The position numbers were made by a program, and so were the translations under genes. Positions 1 to 6,490 of a stretch of DNA of 11,782 nucleotides are shown piece after piece. The number at the start of each line of letters is the position of its first letter. The first letter of the stretch is position 1. The stretch lies in assembly GCA_937875645.1 (NCBI GenBank), contig CALLXO010000173.1, forward strand, positions 1 through 11,782, read 5' to 3'. The notes beneath the pieces were generated by a model that had not been told where the DNA came from, ran no database searches, and saw nothing but the letters and a program-made list of their open reading frames with translations. The stretch comes from an uncultured Clostridia bacterium. GTDB taxonomy: Bacteria > Bacillota > Clostridia > Christensenellales > CAG-314.

Positions 1-71
1 TAACATTATATTGCTCAATAACTTATGTTTATTTTTGAGCTTATGATAAAATGATAAGTTTAAAACGACAA

Positions 72-106
72 AAAATAGTCGCCAGCTTTAGCCAAGCGAC
101 CATTTT
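72..106 (-). terminator. Rho-independent terminator closing the minus-strand radC operon
   Basis: Read on the minus strand, an 11-bp stem is formed by positions 106-96 and 82-72, with one G-T wobble and otherwise Watson-Crick pairs, around a 13-base loop. The A/T-rich base of the stem supplies the T-run (TATTTTTT). It lies 13 bases beyond the stop codon at 119-121. The plus strand also reads into T-rich sequence (CATTTTTATT), so it may work in both directions. Confidence 0.75.
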
Positions 107-118
107 TATTAATATTTT

Positions 119-352
119 CTATTGTTGATATTTGTTGTTGTGTGATTTAATTTTTGTTGAGTGTATTTCTCCTTCTTTTCCTGATGTATCTAAAACAAAA
201 ATTTTCTTGCTGTATTTTTCAATTATATTATTTAGTGGTTTTGGTCGTAAATAAATATAAAAGCCATTCTTTATCTCTGATTTTATTTCTTTGATATTGA
301 CATATTTATCATAGAACATTATATAATACCCATATTGAAAAGAACGATGCAA
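119..352 (-). pseudogene. C-terminal part of a frameshifted small membrane protein
   Basis: This stretch encodes 77 residues if read from a TTG at 352, but that start has no ribosome binding site. The same frame stays open further upstream to about position 436 and adds residues reading roughly ISSEDVRYKDKLYEWDK, which look like normal soluble protein. The frame therefore overlaps the end of the membrane-anchor ORF at 409-603. The simplest reading is that the two pieces are one gene of about 155 codons broken by a one-base change between roughly 410 and 436. The segment is rich in Lys, Ile and Tyr, has no membrane segment, and resembles no family I recognise. It is followed directly by a terminator, which fits its being the end of the operon. 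Alternatives are a sequencing error, or a minor ORF without function. Confidence 0.5.
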
Positions 353-408
353 TGCAGGATATAGAGTAATAAATATTTTATCCCATTCGTATAATTTATC
401 TTTATACC

Positions 409-603
409 TTACGTCTTCAGAAGAGATGTAAATGTTTTAATGGCATAATAGGATATATAAATGTTTATTACAAAAGGGAAACCAAAATACCAATATTTGT
501 TGATATCAAATATTATTATTGTTATCAATCCTGCCTGAACTATACAGAACAACAATGTCGTAGCAATAATATTTGAAAAAGAATAAAACTTATTTTCTTT
601 CAT
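409..603 (-). CDS. Small two-helix membrane protein, probable N-terminal half of a frameshifted gene
   Basis: The ATG at 603-601 is preceded by a strong AAGGAGG site about six bases away, so translation start is well supported. The 64-residue product has two hydrophobic segments, about residues 11-32 and 38-56, and a short basic tail. It would be an inner-membrane hairpin. It is third or fourth in the minus-strand series radC, the 783-1253 gene, the 618-761 ORF, then this gene. At its 3' end the reading frame stops at 409-411, while a neighbouring frame continues as the 119-352 segment. Its layout, two helices followed by a small soluble domain, would then match that of the 783-1253 gene, which supports a frameshift. 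No family is recognised and no function can be given. Confidence 0.6.
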   Translation of the reverse strand: MKENKFYSFSNIIATTLLFCIVQAGLITIIIFDINKYWYFGFPFVINIYISYYAIKTFTSLLKT

Positions 604-617
604 TGCTTACCTCCTTA

Positions 618-761
618 TTATTTGCTTAATAAATCTGCTAATAAGGTATACAAATTAAACACGGTTGCCCCAAAAGCATTAGGAATAAGCTGCTCAACAA
701 ATGTCGAAAAAAACCAAAAAAATTTAAAATTAAGAAAAACTGTAATATTGTTTTTTCTCAA
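618..761 (-). other. Possible 47-residue hydrophobic small ORF or gene remnant
   Basis: A frame on the minus strand is open for 47 codons from a TTG at 761 to a TAA at 618-620, only a few bases before the ribosome binding site of the gene at 603. The last 25 residues (EQLIPNAFGATVFNLYTLLA and onward) read like real membrane protein. There is no ribosome binding site at the TTG. An ATG at 774-772 opens a different frame (MKYLFEKKQYYSFS, then stop). Losing one A from the six-A run at about 751-756 would join the two into a 51-residue protein. It could be a small membrane protein with a frameshift, a remnant, or chance. I favour a remnant, weakly. Confidence 0.25.
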
Positions 762-782
762 ATAGATATTTCATAATTTAAA

Positions 783-1253
783 TCAAAACTCGGTGAGGGT
801 TAAATTGTGTTTTTCGCAGATATAATCAAAAATTCCTTCGGTTTTTGGTGTGCGGTCAAAATCGATAGTATTACTTTTGTCGATGGATACGTGTTCTCCT
901 TTTGTGTATTTTACTGTAGAAAAGAAATAGCGCTCATGACTCGTTTTAGTTGTCGCCATGCTAAGTTTGCCGGCGGTTAGCACTTCTTTAAAATATATTT
1001 TAAAACCTTCATTTAAAAAAGAATTTACTTGAATATATTCGTCCGTCACCTTTAATCGTTTAAACATATCATTTTTTACGGAAATCCATATATTTTGAAG
1101 AATAATCAAAACAATACCGCCAATACTTACAATAAAGCGTAGCGTCATATCGGTAGAATAAAGTATGCCAAAAACAATACATGCCAATATAAATATCCCC
1201 GATATCACTAATTGTGTTGTGGATAATGCGTTTTTAAAAAATGTCTTTTTCAT
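783..1253 (-). CDS. Two-helix membrane protein with a small cytosolic domain, unknown function
   Basis: The chosen start is the ATG at 1253-1251, one base after the radC stop codon. Its ribosome binding site (AGAGG) lies within the last codons of radC. A longer reading from 1322 would lie wholly inside radC and is less likely. The 156-residue product has hydrophobic helices at about residues 14-33 and 38-57. It then has a domain of about 95 residues with alternating strands (EYIQVNSFLNEGFKIYFKEV) and a charged C-terminus. The strand-rich part resembles small PH-like domains of bacterial membrane proteins, but this is only an impression. The position means it is very probably translated together with radC. 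No catalytic residues, signal peptide or known family are seen. Confidence 0.8.
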   Translation of the reverse strand: MKKTFFKNALSTTQLVISGIFILACIVFGILYSTDMTLRFIVSIGGIVLIILQNIWISVKNDMFKRLKVTDEYIQVNSFLNEGFKIYFKEVLTAGKLSMATTKTSHERYFFSTVKYTKGEHVSIDKSNTIDFDRTPKTEGIFDYICEKHNLTLTEF

Positions 1254-1254
1254 C

Positions 1255-2409
1255 TTAACCTCTTTTTGCTGTTTTTTGTTTGTTCTGTAATTTTTTCCAA
1301 AGCCGCGCAACATAAGTGTCATAATCTTCTTCCGGCTGTTTTTCGTTAGCTTCTTGCGTATTTACCAACGGTTTTTCCTCTCTTTCTTCTTCTAATGCGG
1401 ATACTTGGTCGCTAATTTTTTTGACTTCGGCAGAATCATTATTAGTACTTACTTCGCTTATTGTTGCAACTTTTTGTATGATATCTTTTTCCTTTATCTC
1501 TGTTTTTTTATTGGCAAAAGAATCTTTTGCCAAAACGTATAAATCTGCCGCTTTTTTTACCGTTATAATTGGATCAAAATTTTCCGCCGCAAGAATTTTT
1601 ATTCGATTTTTGCTCAAATTAGCGGAGGGCAGAGGGTTTTGCGGGAAAAACAAAAAAGACAACTCCCCACGGCTAAAGGGTACAGAATCAATTTTAGTTG
1701 CCAACGAAAAATCCCTTACCGCCCCGCCTATCTTTCCGTCATAAAAAAAACTGTAGGAATCAATATCGGTAACAATCAAATGGTCTAACACCACTAGTCC
1801 CAACTGCAACGCAGCGACAGTAGCGGTGGAAGTAAACTCCATATCAGCCTTAGAAGGGAAAGCAATGCCTGCGGGATGATTATGCGCAAAATAAATATAA
1901 ACAGCCCCCATCTTTATTGCGATAGAAAAAATTTCCTTTAGAGAGGGAGGCGTCACGCTATCCGACTTGTTTTGTGTCACTTCACCGGTATATACAATTT
2001 TAAATTTTTCGTTTATACAGATAAAAAATACACTCTCTGACCCTCTGCCTGCTAAAGGCGCAAATAAGTGGTCAGCAATTTGAACACGAGTGACAAAACC
2101 TGCGCCTAATGTATCGGCGTTGGTCGAAAGATAAAGATAACAAGCACCAAAAAACCGCAAGGTGGTTGCGGTATTTGCACCTATTCCGCTAATGGACAAA
2201 AGCTCTTTTTCCGTTGCATTTAATACGGAGCGCAAATTGCCAAACTTTAGCAGCAGTTTTTTTGCGGTTGTTTGCGTATCTGCGTACATGACCGACTGAT
2301 TTAGTAGCATCTCCAAAATTTCGTAATCTTGGAGCGCCGACAATCCGCCGTTATTAAAACGGTTACGCAAACGCTGTCTATGACCTTTGTTAGGGTGAGT
2401 TAGCCGCAT
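1255..2409 (-). CDS. radC: RadC-family JAMM/MPN domain protein with a long C-terminal extension
   Basis: Residues 10-95 match the RadC helical N-terminal region, including a helix-hairpin-helix (LLSISGIGANTATTL, about 70-84). Residues 105-228 are the MPN/JAB domain: Glu125 is at the usual first position, HNHPAG begins at His176, and Ser186 and Asp189 complete the metal-binding JAMM pattern H-x-H-x7-S-x2-D. RadC proteins are usually about 220-230 residues. This one has 384, with an extra tail of about 150 residues. The tail is first hydrophobic and strand-like (LSFLFFPQNPL), then Lys/Glu-rich and probably coiled or disordered. The start at 2409 has AAAGGA seven bases upstream. Despite its name, the family's biochemical role is unsettled. 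It is divergent from pepV and leads the minus-strand operon. The domain assignment is firm; the role of the tail is unknown. Confidence 0.92.
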   Translation of the reverse strand: MRLTHPNKGHRQRLRNRFNNGGLSALQDYEILEMLLNQSVMYADTQTTAKKLLLKFGNLRSVLNATEKELLSISGIGANTATTLRFFGACYLYLSTNADTLGAGFVTRVQIADHLFAPLAGRGSESVFFICINEKFKIVYTGEVTQNKSDSVTPPSLKEIFSIAIKMGAVYIYFAHNHPAGIAFPSKADMEFTSTATVAALQLGLVVLDHLIVTDIDSYSFFYDGKIGGAVRDFSLATKIDSVPFSRGELSFLFFPQNPLPSANLSKNRIKILAAENFDPIITVKKAADLYVLAKDSFANKKTEIKEKDIIQKVATISEVSTNNDSAEVKKISDQVSALEEEREEKPLVNTQEANEKQPEEDYDTYVARLWKKLQNKQKTAKRG

Positions 2410-2476
2410 AAATAATCCTTTTTAGAAAAACATTGTTTTTGATAGGTAAATGATAGCACATTTTTTTCAATTTGTG

Positions 2477-2482
2477 TATAAT
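2477..2482 (+). promoter_or_regulatory. Likely -10 element of the pepV promoter
   Basis: A perfect TATAAT lies 24 bases before the pepV start codon, in the 96-base gap between divergent radC and pepV. No good -35 is seen 16-18 bases upstream. The surrounding GTATAATATAC is palindromic, so the same spot could also serve as a minus-strand -10 for radC. Confidence 0.45.
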
Positions 2483-2505
2483 ATACGCGTATAAAAGGAG
2501 AAACC

Positions 2506-3837
2506 ATGGATAGACAATATTTAACCGTTTTGGAAAACCAGATGGTAGATACCTTATTAAAGGTTTTATCAATAAACACAGTTAGGACACCTGCTTTAAA
2601 CGAAATGCCTTTTGGTAAAGGCAACGCAGATTGTTTAAAGCTAGTTTTGGATATTGCAAAAAGTATGGGTTTTGATACCTATAACTGCGATAATTATGCC
2701 GGTCATGTTGAATTTGGACAAGGCGAGCAAATAATAGGAGTGTTAGGACACCTTGACGTTGTGCCCGTTACAGAAGGTTGGGACACTCCTCCTTTTGAAG
2801 GCACTTTTAAAAACGGCAAAATTTACGGCAGAGGCGCAAGCGATGACAAAGGACCTATGATTGCTTGTTTATATGCCTTAAAAGCGTTAAAAGACAGCGG
2901 TTTTGTGCCCAACAAAAAAATCCGCCTTATTTTTGGTTGCGACGAAGAAAGTAGTATGGAGTGCATTAAGTATTATAAAACTAAAATGCCTTTACCGGAT
3001 ATTGCTTTTAGTCCTGACGGCGATTTTCCTGTAATAAATATCGAAAAAGGTATTTATGCAATGCATTTAGATATTGGCAAACTTCCCAATCAAATTTTAG
3101 AAATATTAGCAGGCACGAGGACAAACGTAGTGCCTGACAATTGCATGGCGTTACTCAGCTCTACTGTTGACGAACAAAATATTATTGACAGCGGGGTAGC
3201 CTACAAAAAAACGGAAAAAGGTTTTGAACTAACGACTACCGGTATATCCTGCCACGGCGCCAACCCGCATTTGGGGGACAACGCCGCATGGAAGATGTTC
3301 AAAATTTTGGCAAAAATATTTGACAATAACGAATTGCTAAATTTTGTCGCCGAAAAAATGTGCAGTGACGTTTTTGGCAAAAGCTGGGGCTTTGCATTAG
3401 AGGACGAGCAAAGCGGCAAGATAACCACAAATATTGGCGTGGTTAGCACACAGGACGGTCATCTTAAAATAAAGCTGGATATAAGGTACCCCGTTACTTT
3501 TACTGATACTTTTGTTGAGGAATGCGTTATAAAAAACAGCATAAAAAGCTTATTAATAGAGGAAAAACACATTAAAAAGCCCTTATTTGTTAAACCGGAT
3601 AATTTTCTTGTTAAAACATTATTAAATATTTACAATAAGGAAATGAAAACGGATGCAAAACCTATTGCTATAGGCGGGGGCACATATAGCCGCATGTTGC
3701 CTTGTTGCGTAGCTTTTGGACCTACCTTCCCCGATGAAAAAACAGCAATACACGAAAAAAATGAGTTTATCGATATAGATAACCTCAAAAAAATGGCGTA
3801 TATGTACGCTTTAGCAATGGAAACACTCAGCAAATAG
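2506..3837 (+). CDS. pepV: Dipeptidase PepV (M20 family metallopeptidase)
   Basis: PepV is a cytosolic dizinc dipeptidase that cleaves a broad range of dipeptides. The 443-residue product, slightly shorter than the usual 460-470, carries the M20 signature in order: GHLDVVP with His82 and Asp84, GRGASDDKG with bridging Asp114, GCDEES with the catalytic and metal-binding pair Glu147-Glu148, SPDGDFP with Asp171, and AIHEKNE with His416 near the end. The spacing closely matches lactobacterial PepV. The lid or dimerisation-type domain occupies about residues 185-370. The start is set by AAAGGAGA eight bases upstream. No terminator is seen in the 46 bases before the radical SAM gene, so pepV may be first in an operon with it and tatD. 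The related M20 enzymes (succinyl-diaminopimelate desuccinylase, PepT) fit less well because of the SPDGDFP and NIEKG motifs. Confidence 0.92.
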   Translation: MDRQYLTVLENQMVDTLLKVLSINTVRTPALNEMPFGKGNADCLKLVLDIAKSMGFDTYNCDNYAGHVEFGQGEQIIGVLGHLDVVPVTEGWDTPPFEGTFKNGKIYGRGASDDKGPMIACLYALKALKDSGFVPNKKIRLIFGCDEESSMECIKYYKTKMPLPDIAFSPDGDFPVINIEKGIYAMHLDIGKLPNQILEILAGTRTNVVPDNCMALLSSTVDEQNIIDSGVAYKKTEKGFELTTTGISCHGANPHLGDNAAWKMFKILAKIFDNNELLNFVAEKMCSDVFGKSWGFALEDEQSGKITTNIGVVSTQDGHLKIKLDIRYPVTFTDTFVEECVIKNSIKSLLIEEKHIKKPLFVKPDNFLVKTLLNIYNKEMKTDAKPIAIGGGTYSRMLPCCVAFGPTFPDEKTAIHEKNEFIDIDNLKKMAYMYALAMETLSK

Positions 3838-3883
3838 CTTTTTTAGCAGTAAGTCGAAAGAAAAACACAAAGAAGAAAAACAA

Positions 3884-4495
3884 ATGGACGTATATTTTTA
3901 TTTGGTAGAGGGCAAACCCTACTTTAATGTGACAAACAAATGCAGCAACAATTGCGATTTTTGCATACGCAACAACAGACAAACAATGGAAGGACAAGTT
4001 CTTTGGTTAAAAAATCCCACTCCCGATGCAGACAGTATTATAAAGCAGATTCCTTCTGACACCGATTTTTGTCAGGAATTTACCTTTTGCGGATTTGGCG
4101 AGCCGACGTATAATTTGAACGCATATTTAACAGTTGCAAAATATATAAAAGAAAAAGGCGGCAAGGTGCGTCTAAACACCAACGGGCAGAGCGATCTTAT
4201 AAACAAAAGACCTACAGCGCTGGTCATATGCGAAGTAACAGATACGGTGAGTATCAGCTTAAACGAAAGCACCGCAAAGGATTATCAAAGGTTGTGCAAA
4301 AGCGATTTTGGAGAGGATGCATATAAAGCGGTTATTAGTTTTGCGTCTGATTGCCACAAATACGGCGCGCAGGTTATTATGTCCATAGTAGATATTATCG
4401 GCGAAGAAAAAATACGCCAATGCCAAAAAATTTGCGACGAGATAGGGGTAAAACTCAGAATTCGCAGCTATATTTCTGATACAGAGTGCAAATGA
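3884..4495 (+). CDS. TatD-linked radical SAM protein
   Basis: This compact 203-residue protein has the radical SAM cluster motif C20-x3-C24-x2-C27 (CSNNCDFC), which should hold a [4Fe-4S] cluster. It also has GFGEP at 70-74, equivalent to the GGEP motif that contacts S-adenosylmethionine, and an NTNG strand at 98-101. It matches the family known as TatD-linked radical SAM proteins, defined partly by being next to tatD. Here its stop codon overlaps the tatD start (ATGA at 4492-4495), which implies translational coupling. The reaction it catalyses is not known to me. The length suffices for a core radical SAM barrel only; no extra cysteine-rich domain for auxiliary clusters is seen. The start at 3884 has a modest AAGAAG upstream. 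It is probably co-transcribed with pepV. Confidence 0.88.
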   Translation: MDVYFYLVEGKPYFNVTNKCSNNCDFCIRNNRQTMEGQVLWLKNPTPDADSIIKQIPSDTDFCQEFTFCGFGEPTYNLNAYLTVAKYIKEKGGKVRLNTNGQSDLINKRPTALVICEVTDTVSISLNESTAKDYQRLCKSDFGEDAYKAVISFASDCHKYGAQVIMSIVDIIGEEKIRQCQKICDEIGVKLRIRSYISDTECK

Positions 4496-5274
4496 GGAAG
4501 TATATTGACTGCCATTGTCACCTTGAAGACAGCAGTTTAGAAAGTGTGGCGCATAAATTAATAGAAAATTTTGCACAAGACAAAGTGGATTTTGTCATAA
4601 ATTCTGCAAGCGACAAAATCAGCAGTCAAAAAAGTATTGAATTAAGCAATAAATACGCTGATGTTTATGCTACTGCCGGCTGTCATCCGCATGAGGCGAA
4701 AACCTTTAATGAAGAATTTGCGATTTTTTTAACGCAAGCCGCAAAAAAGTCAAAACTTGTTGCAATTGGCGAAATAGGTCTAGATTATTATTACGATTTA
4801 AGCGAGCGGGATTGTCAAAGACGAGTTTTTGCCCAGCAGATACGTATTGCAGACAGTGTTAATTTGCCTATTGTGATTCATTCTCGCGATGCGTGGGAAG
4901 ACACTCTGAAAGTTTTAGAGGAGGAAAAAAAGTTTATAAACAATGGGATTTTGCTTCATTGTTACTCTGGCAGCGGCGAAACGGCGAAAGTTCTATCAAA
5001 AAAGTATGACGCATATTTTTCTTTCGGAGGAGCGATTACCTTTAAAAACTATAAGGGTTTTGATATTATCGCCAGTATACCGACAAATCGCTTGCTTACC
5101 GAAACAGACAGCCCATATCTTACGCCTGTACCCTTTAGGGGAAAGATTAATACCCCCAAAAATGTAGCGATAGTGGCGCAGAAATTAGCGCAAATGTTAA
5201 AAAAAGATATAGATGAATTTTGTTTTACTATAAAACAAAATACGTGTGAAATCTTTAAGAGAATAATCCGTTAA
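4492..5274 (+). CDS. tatD: TatD family metal-dependent DNase/hydrolase
   Basis: TatD enzymes are TIM-barrel metal hydrolases with 3'-5' exonuclease activity, linked to DNA repair and nucleic acid turnover. All expected ligands are visible: His8 and His10 in DCHCHL, Glu94 in AIGEIGLDYY, His130 in IVIHSRDAW, His156 in LLHCYSGS and Asp206 in LTETDSPYLTP. The 260-residue length is normal. I place the start at the ATG at 4492, which overlaps the stop of the radical SAM gene. A GTG two codons earlier at 4486 is possible but less likely. There is no strong ribosome binding site of its own, so translation probably depends on coupling to the upstream gene. No clear terminator follows before the rpsF promoter. 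Confidence 0.94.
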   Translation: MRKYIDCHCHLEDSSLESVAHKLIENFAQDKVDFVINSASDKISSQKSIELSNKYADVYATAGCHPHEAKTFNEEFAIFLTQAAKKSKLVAIGEIGLDYYYDLSERDCQRRVFAQQIRIADSVNLPIVIHSRDAWEDTLKVLEEEKKFINNGILLHCYSGSGETAKVLSKKYDAYFSFGGAITFKNYKGFDIIASIPTNRLLTETDSPYLTPVPFRGKINTPKNVAIVAQKLAQMLKKDIDEFCFTIKQNTCEIFKRIIR

Positions 5275-5320
5275 TAAAAACCGATTCATTTTTCGTAAAA
5301 TTGCAGATGTCTAAAAACAG

Positions 5321-5349
5321 TTGCGAAAAAAAGTTATATTTGCTATAAT
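5321..5349 (+). promoter_or_regulatory. Promoter of the rpsF-ssb-rpsR operon
   Basis: A -35 of TTGCGA (5321-5326), a 17-base spacer and a perfect TATAAT (5344-5349) preceded by TGC give an extended -10 vegetative promoter. Transcription would start near 5356, leaving a leader of about 85 bases before rpsF. Confidence 0.8.
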
Positions 5350-5360
5350 AAGTTTTAGCG

Positions 5361-5389
5361 TTTTAAATGGATATATTTATCCGTTAAAA
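5361..5389 (+). promoter_or_regulatory. Leader hairpin resembling the S6:S18 autoregulatory element
   Basis: In the untranslated leader of rpsF, TTTTAA (5361-5366) pairs with TTAAAA (5384-5389), and GGATA (5369-5373) pairs with TATCC (5378-5382) around a four-base loop. A small asymmetric internal loop (AT opposite G) sits between the two stems. A CCG trinucleotide at 5381-5383 abuts this loop. The known S6:S18 leader motif, bound by the S6-S18 protein pair to limit its own expression, has a conserved CCG in such a context. Position, CCG and hairpin agree; the exact bulge geometry was judged by eye. Confidence 0.55.
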
Positions 5390-5441
5390 TCCTTGCTTTT
5401 GCAAAACAAAAGCCATCAGTCCAAAAGGAGGTAATTAAGCG

Positions 5442-5723
5442 ATGACCAGTTACGAATTGCTTTACATCATCGACAACGGTTTAAGCGACGAAGAAAAAGA
5501 GTCTTTAGTCAATAAATTTAACGATGTTATTGTAAACGCAAAAGGTACCATTGACACCGTTGATAAATGGGGTGCAAAAAAGCTTGCCTATGATATCAAC
5601 TATAAGAGTGAAGGGTATTACGTGCTCATCAACTTTAAGGCGGACAGTACTGTACCTGCCGAAATTGAGCGTATACTTAGCATCACCGATGGTATCTTGC
5701 GCTATATGATAGTAAAAAAGTAA
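5442..5723 (+). CDS. rpsF: 30S ribosomal protein S6
   Basis: S6 binds 16S rRNA together with S18 on the platform of the small subunit. The 93-residue product has the full family pattern: an N-terminal strand YELLYIID, a helix with DEEKESLVNKF, WGAKKLAYDI in the middle, GYYVLINF, and an ending at RYMIVKK. There is no long acidic C-terminal tail. A very strong ribosome binding site (AAAGGAGG) precedes the ATG. It is first in the conserved rpsF-ssb-rpsR order, with a ten-base gap to ssb, and follows a strong promoter and a probable S6:S18 leader element. Confidence 0.97.
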   Translation: MTSYELLYIIDNGLSDEEKESLVNKFNDVIVNAKGTIDTVDKWGAKKLAYDINYKSEGYYVLINFKADSTVPAEIERILSITDGILRYMIVKK

Positions 5724-5733
5724 GAAGGTAGAT

Positions 5734-6153
5734 ATGAACAAAGTTATATTAATTGGCAGATTGACTAAGGATCCAGATTTACGTACAATAAGCAGCGGAA
5801 TATCCGTATGCAGGTTTACGTTAGCTGTAGACCGCCCATATAAAAGCGCAAACAGCGACAGCCCGACGGCTGACTTTTTTAATATAGTCACATGGCGCAA
5901 TCTTGCAGATAATTGCGGAAAATACCTTTCCAAAGGTAGACCTTGCGCTGTATCGGGCACTATTCAAAACAGGAGTTACGAAAAAGACGGCGAAAAGCGT
6001 TACATCACCGAAATTATCGCAGACAGTGTAGAGTTTTTAGGCGGCGGTGGCAACAGCTCAAACAATACTGACAACGAAACTGACGAATTTGGTAAAAAGC
6101 AGTCGATAAACGATTTGCCCAGCGTAGACGATGACGATCAGTTGCCTTTTTAA
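5734..6153 (+). CDS. ssb: Single-stranded DNA-binding protein
   Basis: SSB coats single-stranded DNA during replication, repair and recombination and recruits partner proteins through its tail. The 139-residue product has the OB-fold at about residues 1-105, with the usual start MNKVILIGRLTKDPDLR, then FFNIVTWRNLADNCGKYLSKG, and RYITEIIADSVEFL. A short Asn/Gly/Ser/Asp-rich linker follows. The protein ends in DDDQLPF, the conserved acidic tip that binds partners. AGAAGG lies upstream of the ATG. The position between rpsF and rpsR is the classic one and suggests this is the main replicative SSB. Confidence 0.97.
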   Translation: MNKVILIGRLTKDPDLRTISSGISVCRFTLAVDRPYKSANSDSPTADFFNIVTWRNLADNCGKYLSKGRPCAVSGTIQNRSYEKDGEKRYITEIIADSVEFLGGGGNSSNNTDNETDEFGKKQSINDLPSVDDDDQLPF

Positions 6154-6189
6154 TATAGCAGACTTTTAGCAGAATAAAAGGAGAATAAT

Positions 6190-6441
6190 ATGAGCGAGGA
6201 AAAAACAAGACAGCAGCGTCCTGCACGTCGTCCCCTTAAAAGAAAGGTGTGCGCATTTTGCGTGGCTAAAAAGGACGATATTGACTATAAGGACATCGCC
6301 ACATTAAGAAAATATATTACGGAAAAGGGTAAGATACTGCCTAAGCGTATGACGGGAAATTGTAGTAAACATCAAAGAGAACTTGCAATTGCAGTTAAGC
6401 GCGCAAGACAAATAGCTTTACTTCCGTATGTAGGCGACTAA
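6190..6441 (+). CDS. rpsR: 30S ribosomal protein S18, zinc-ribbon type
   Basis: S18 pairs with S6 on the 30S platform. The 83-residue product contains the family core [20 protein letters not shown] and ends in [10 protein letters not shown]. It has Cys21-x2-Cys24 near the N-terminus plus Cys58 and His61 (GNCSKH), which fits the metal-binding C+ form of S18 rather than the cysteine-free form. The basic N-terminal tail ([13 protein letters not shown]) is suited to rRNA contact. AAAAGGAGA precedes the ATG. It is last in the operon and is followed directly by a terminator. Confidence 0.97.
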   Translation: MSEEKTRQQRPARRPLKRKVCAFCVAKKDDIDYKDIATLRKYITEKGKILPKRMTGNCSKHQRELAIAVKRARQIALLPYVGD

Positions 6442-6451
6442 ACTGATAAAC

Positions 6452-6485
6452 AATCCGCTCAAAAAAGAGCGGATTTATTTTTTTA
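6452..6485 (+). terminator. Rho-independent terminator of the rpsF-ssb-rpsR operon
   Basis: A perfect nine-base-pair stem, AATCCGCTC (6452-6460) with GAGCGGATT (6467-6475), closes a six-A loop and is followed by TATTTTTTT. It lies ten bases after the rpsR stop and five bases before the end of convergent ung. The minus strand has a poorer T-run, so any use by ung would be weaker. Confidence 0.9.
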
Positions 6486-6490
6486 GTATT

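Noticed and set aside
13..60. Inverted repeats near the left edge (GCTCAA/TTGAGC and AACTTAT/ATAAGTT)
   Set aside because: They are short, AT-rich, widely spaced and without a T-run or a gene context inside the window; such matches are expected by chance.
410..436. Programmed -1 frameshift between the two left-end ORFs
   Set aside because: No X-XXY-YYZ slippery heptamer in the right frame and no evident downstream pseudoknot were seen; a plain indel explains it better.
1254..1322. Longer reading of the 783-1253 gene starting at 1322
   Set aside because: The extra 23 codons lie inside radC in another frame and have no ribosome binding site, whereas the ATG at 1253 has AGAGG at the right distance.
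1421..1744. 107-codon plus-strand ORF
   Set aside because: It lies wholly antisense to radC, has no ribosome binding site, and its translation resembles no protein; the radC frame is clearly the coding one.
4259..4576. 105-codon minus-strand ORF
   Set aside because: It is antisense to the radical SAM gene and the start of tatD, and shows no start signal or recognisable product.
5505..5960. 151-codon minus-strand ORF across rpsF and ssb
   Set aside because: It is antisense to two highly conserved genes whose translations are unmistakable; it is open by chance.
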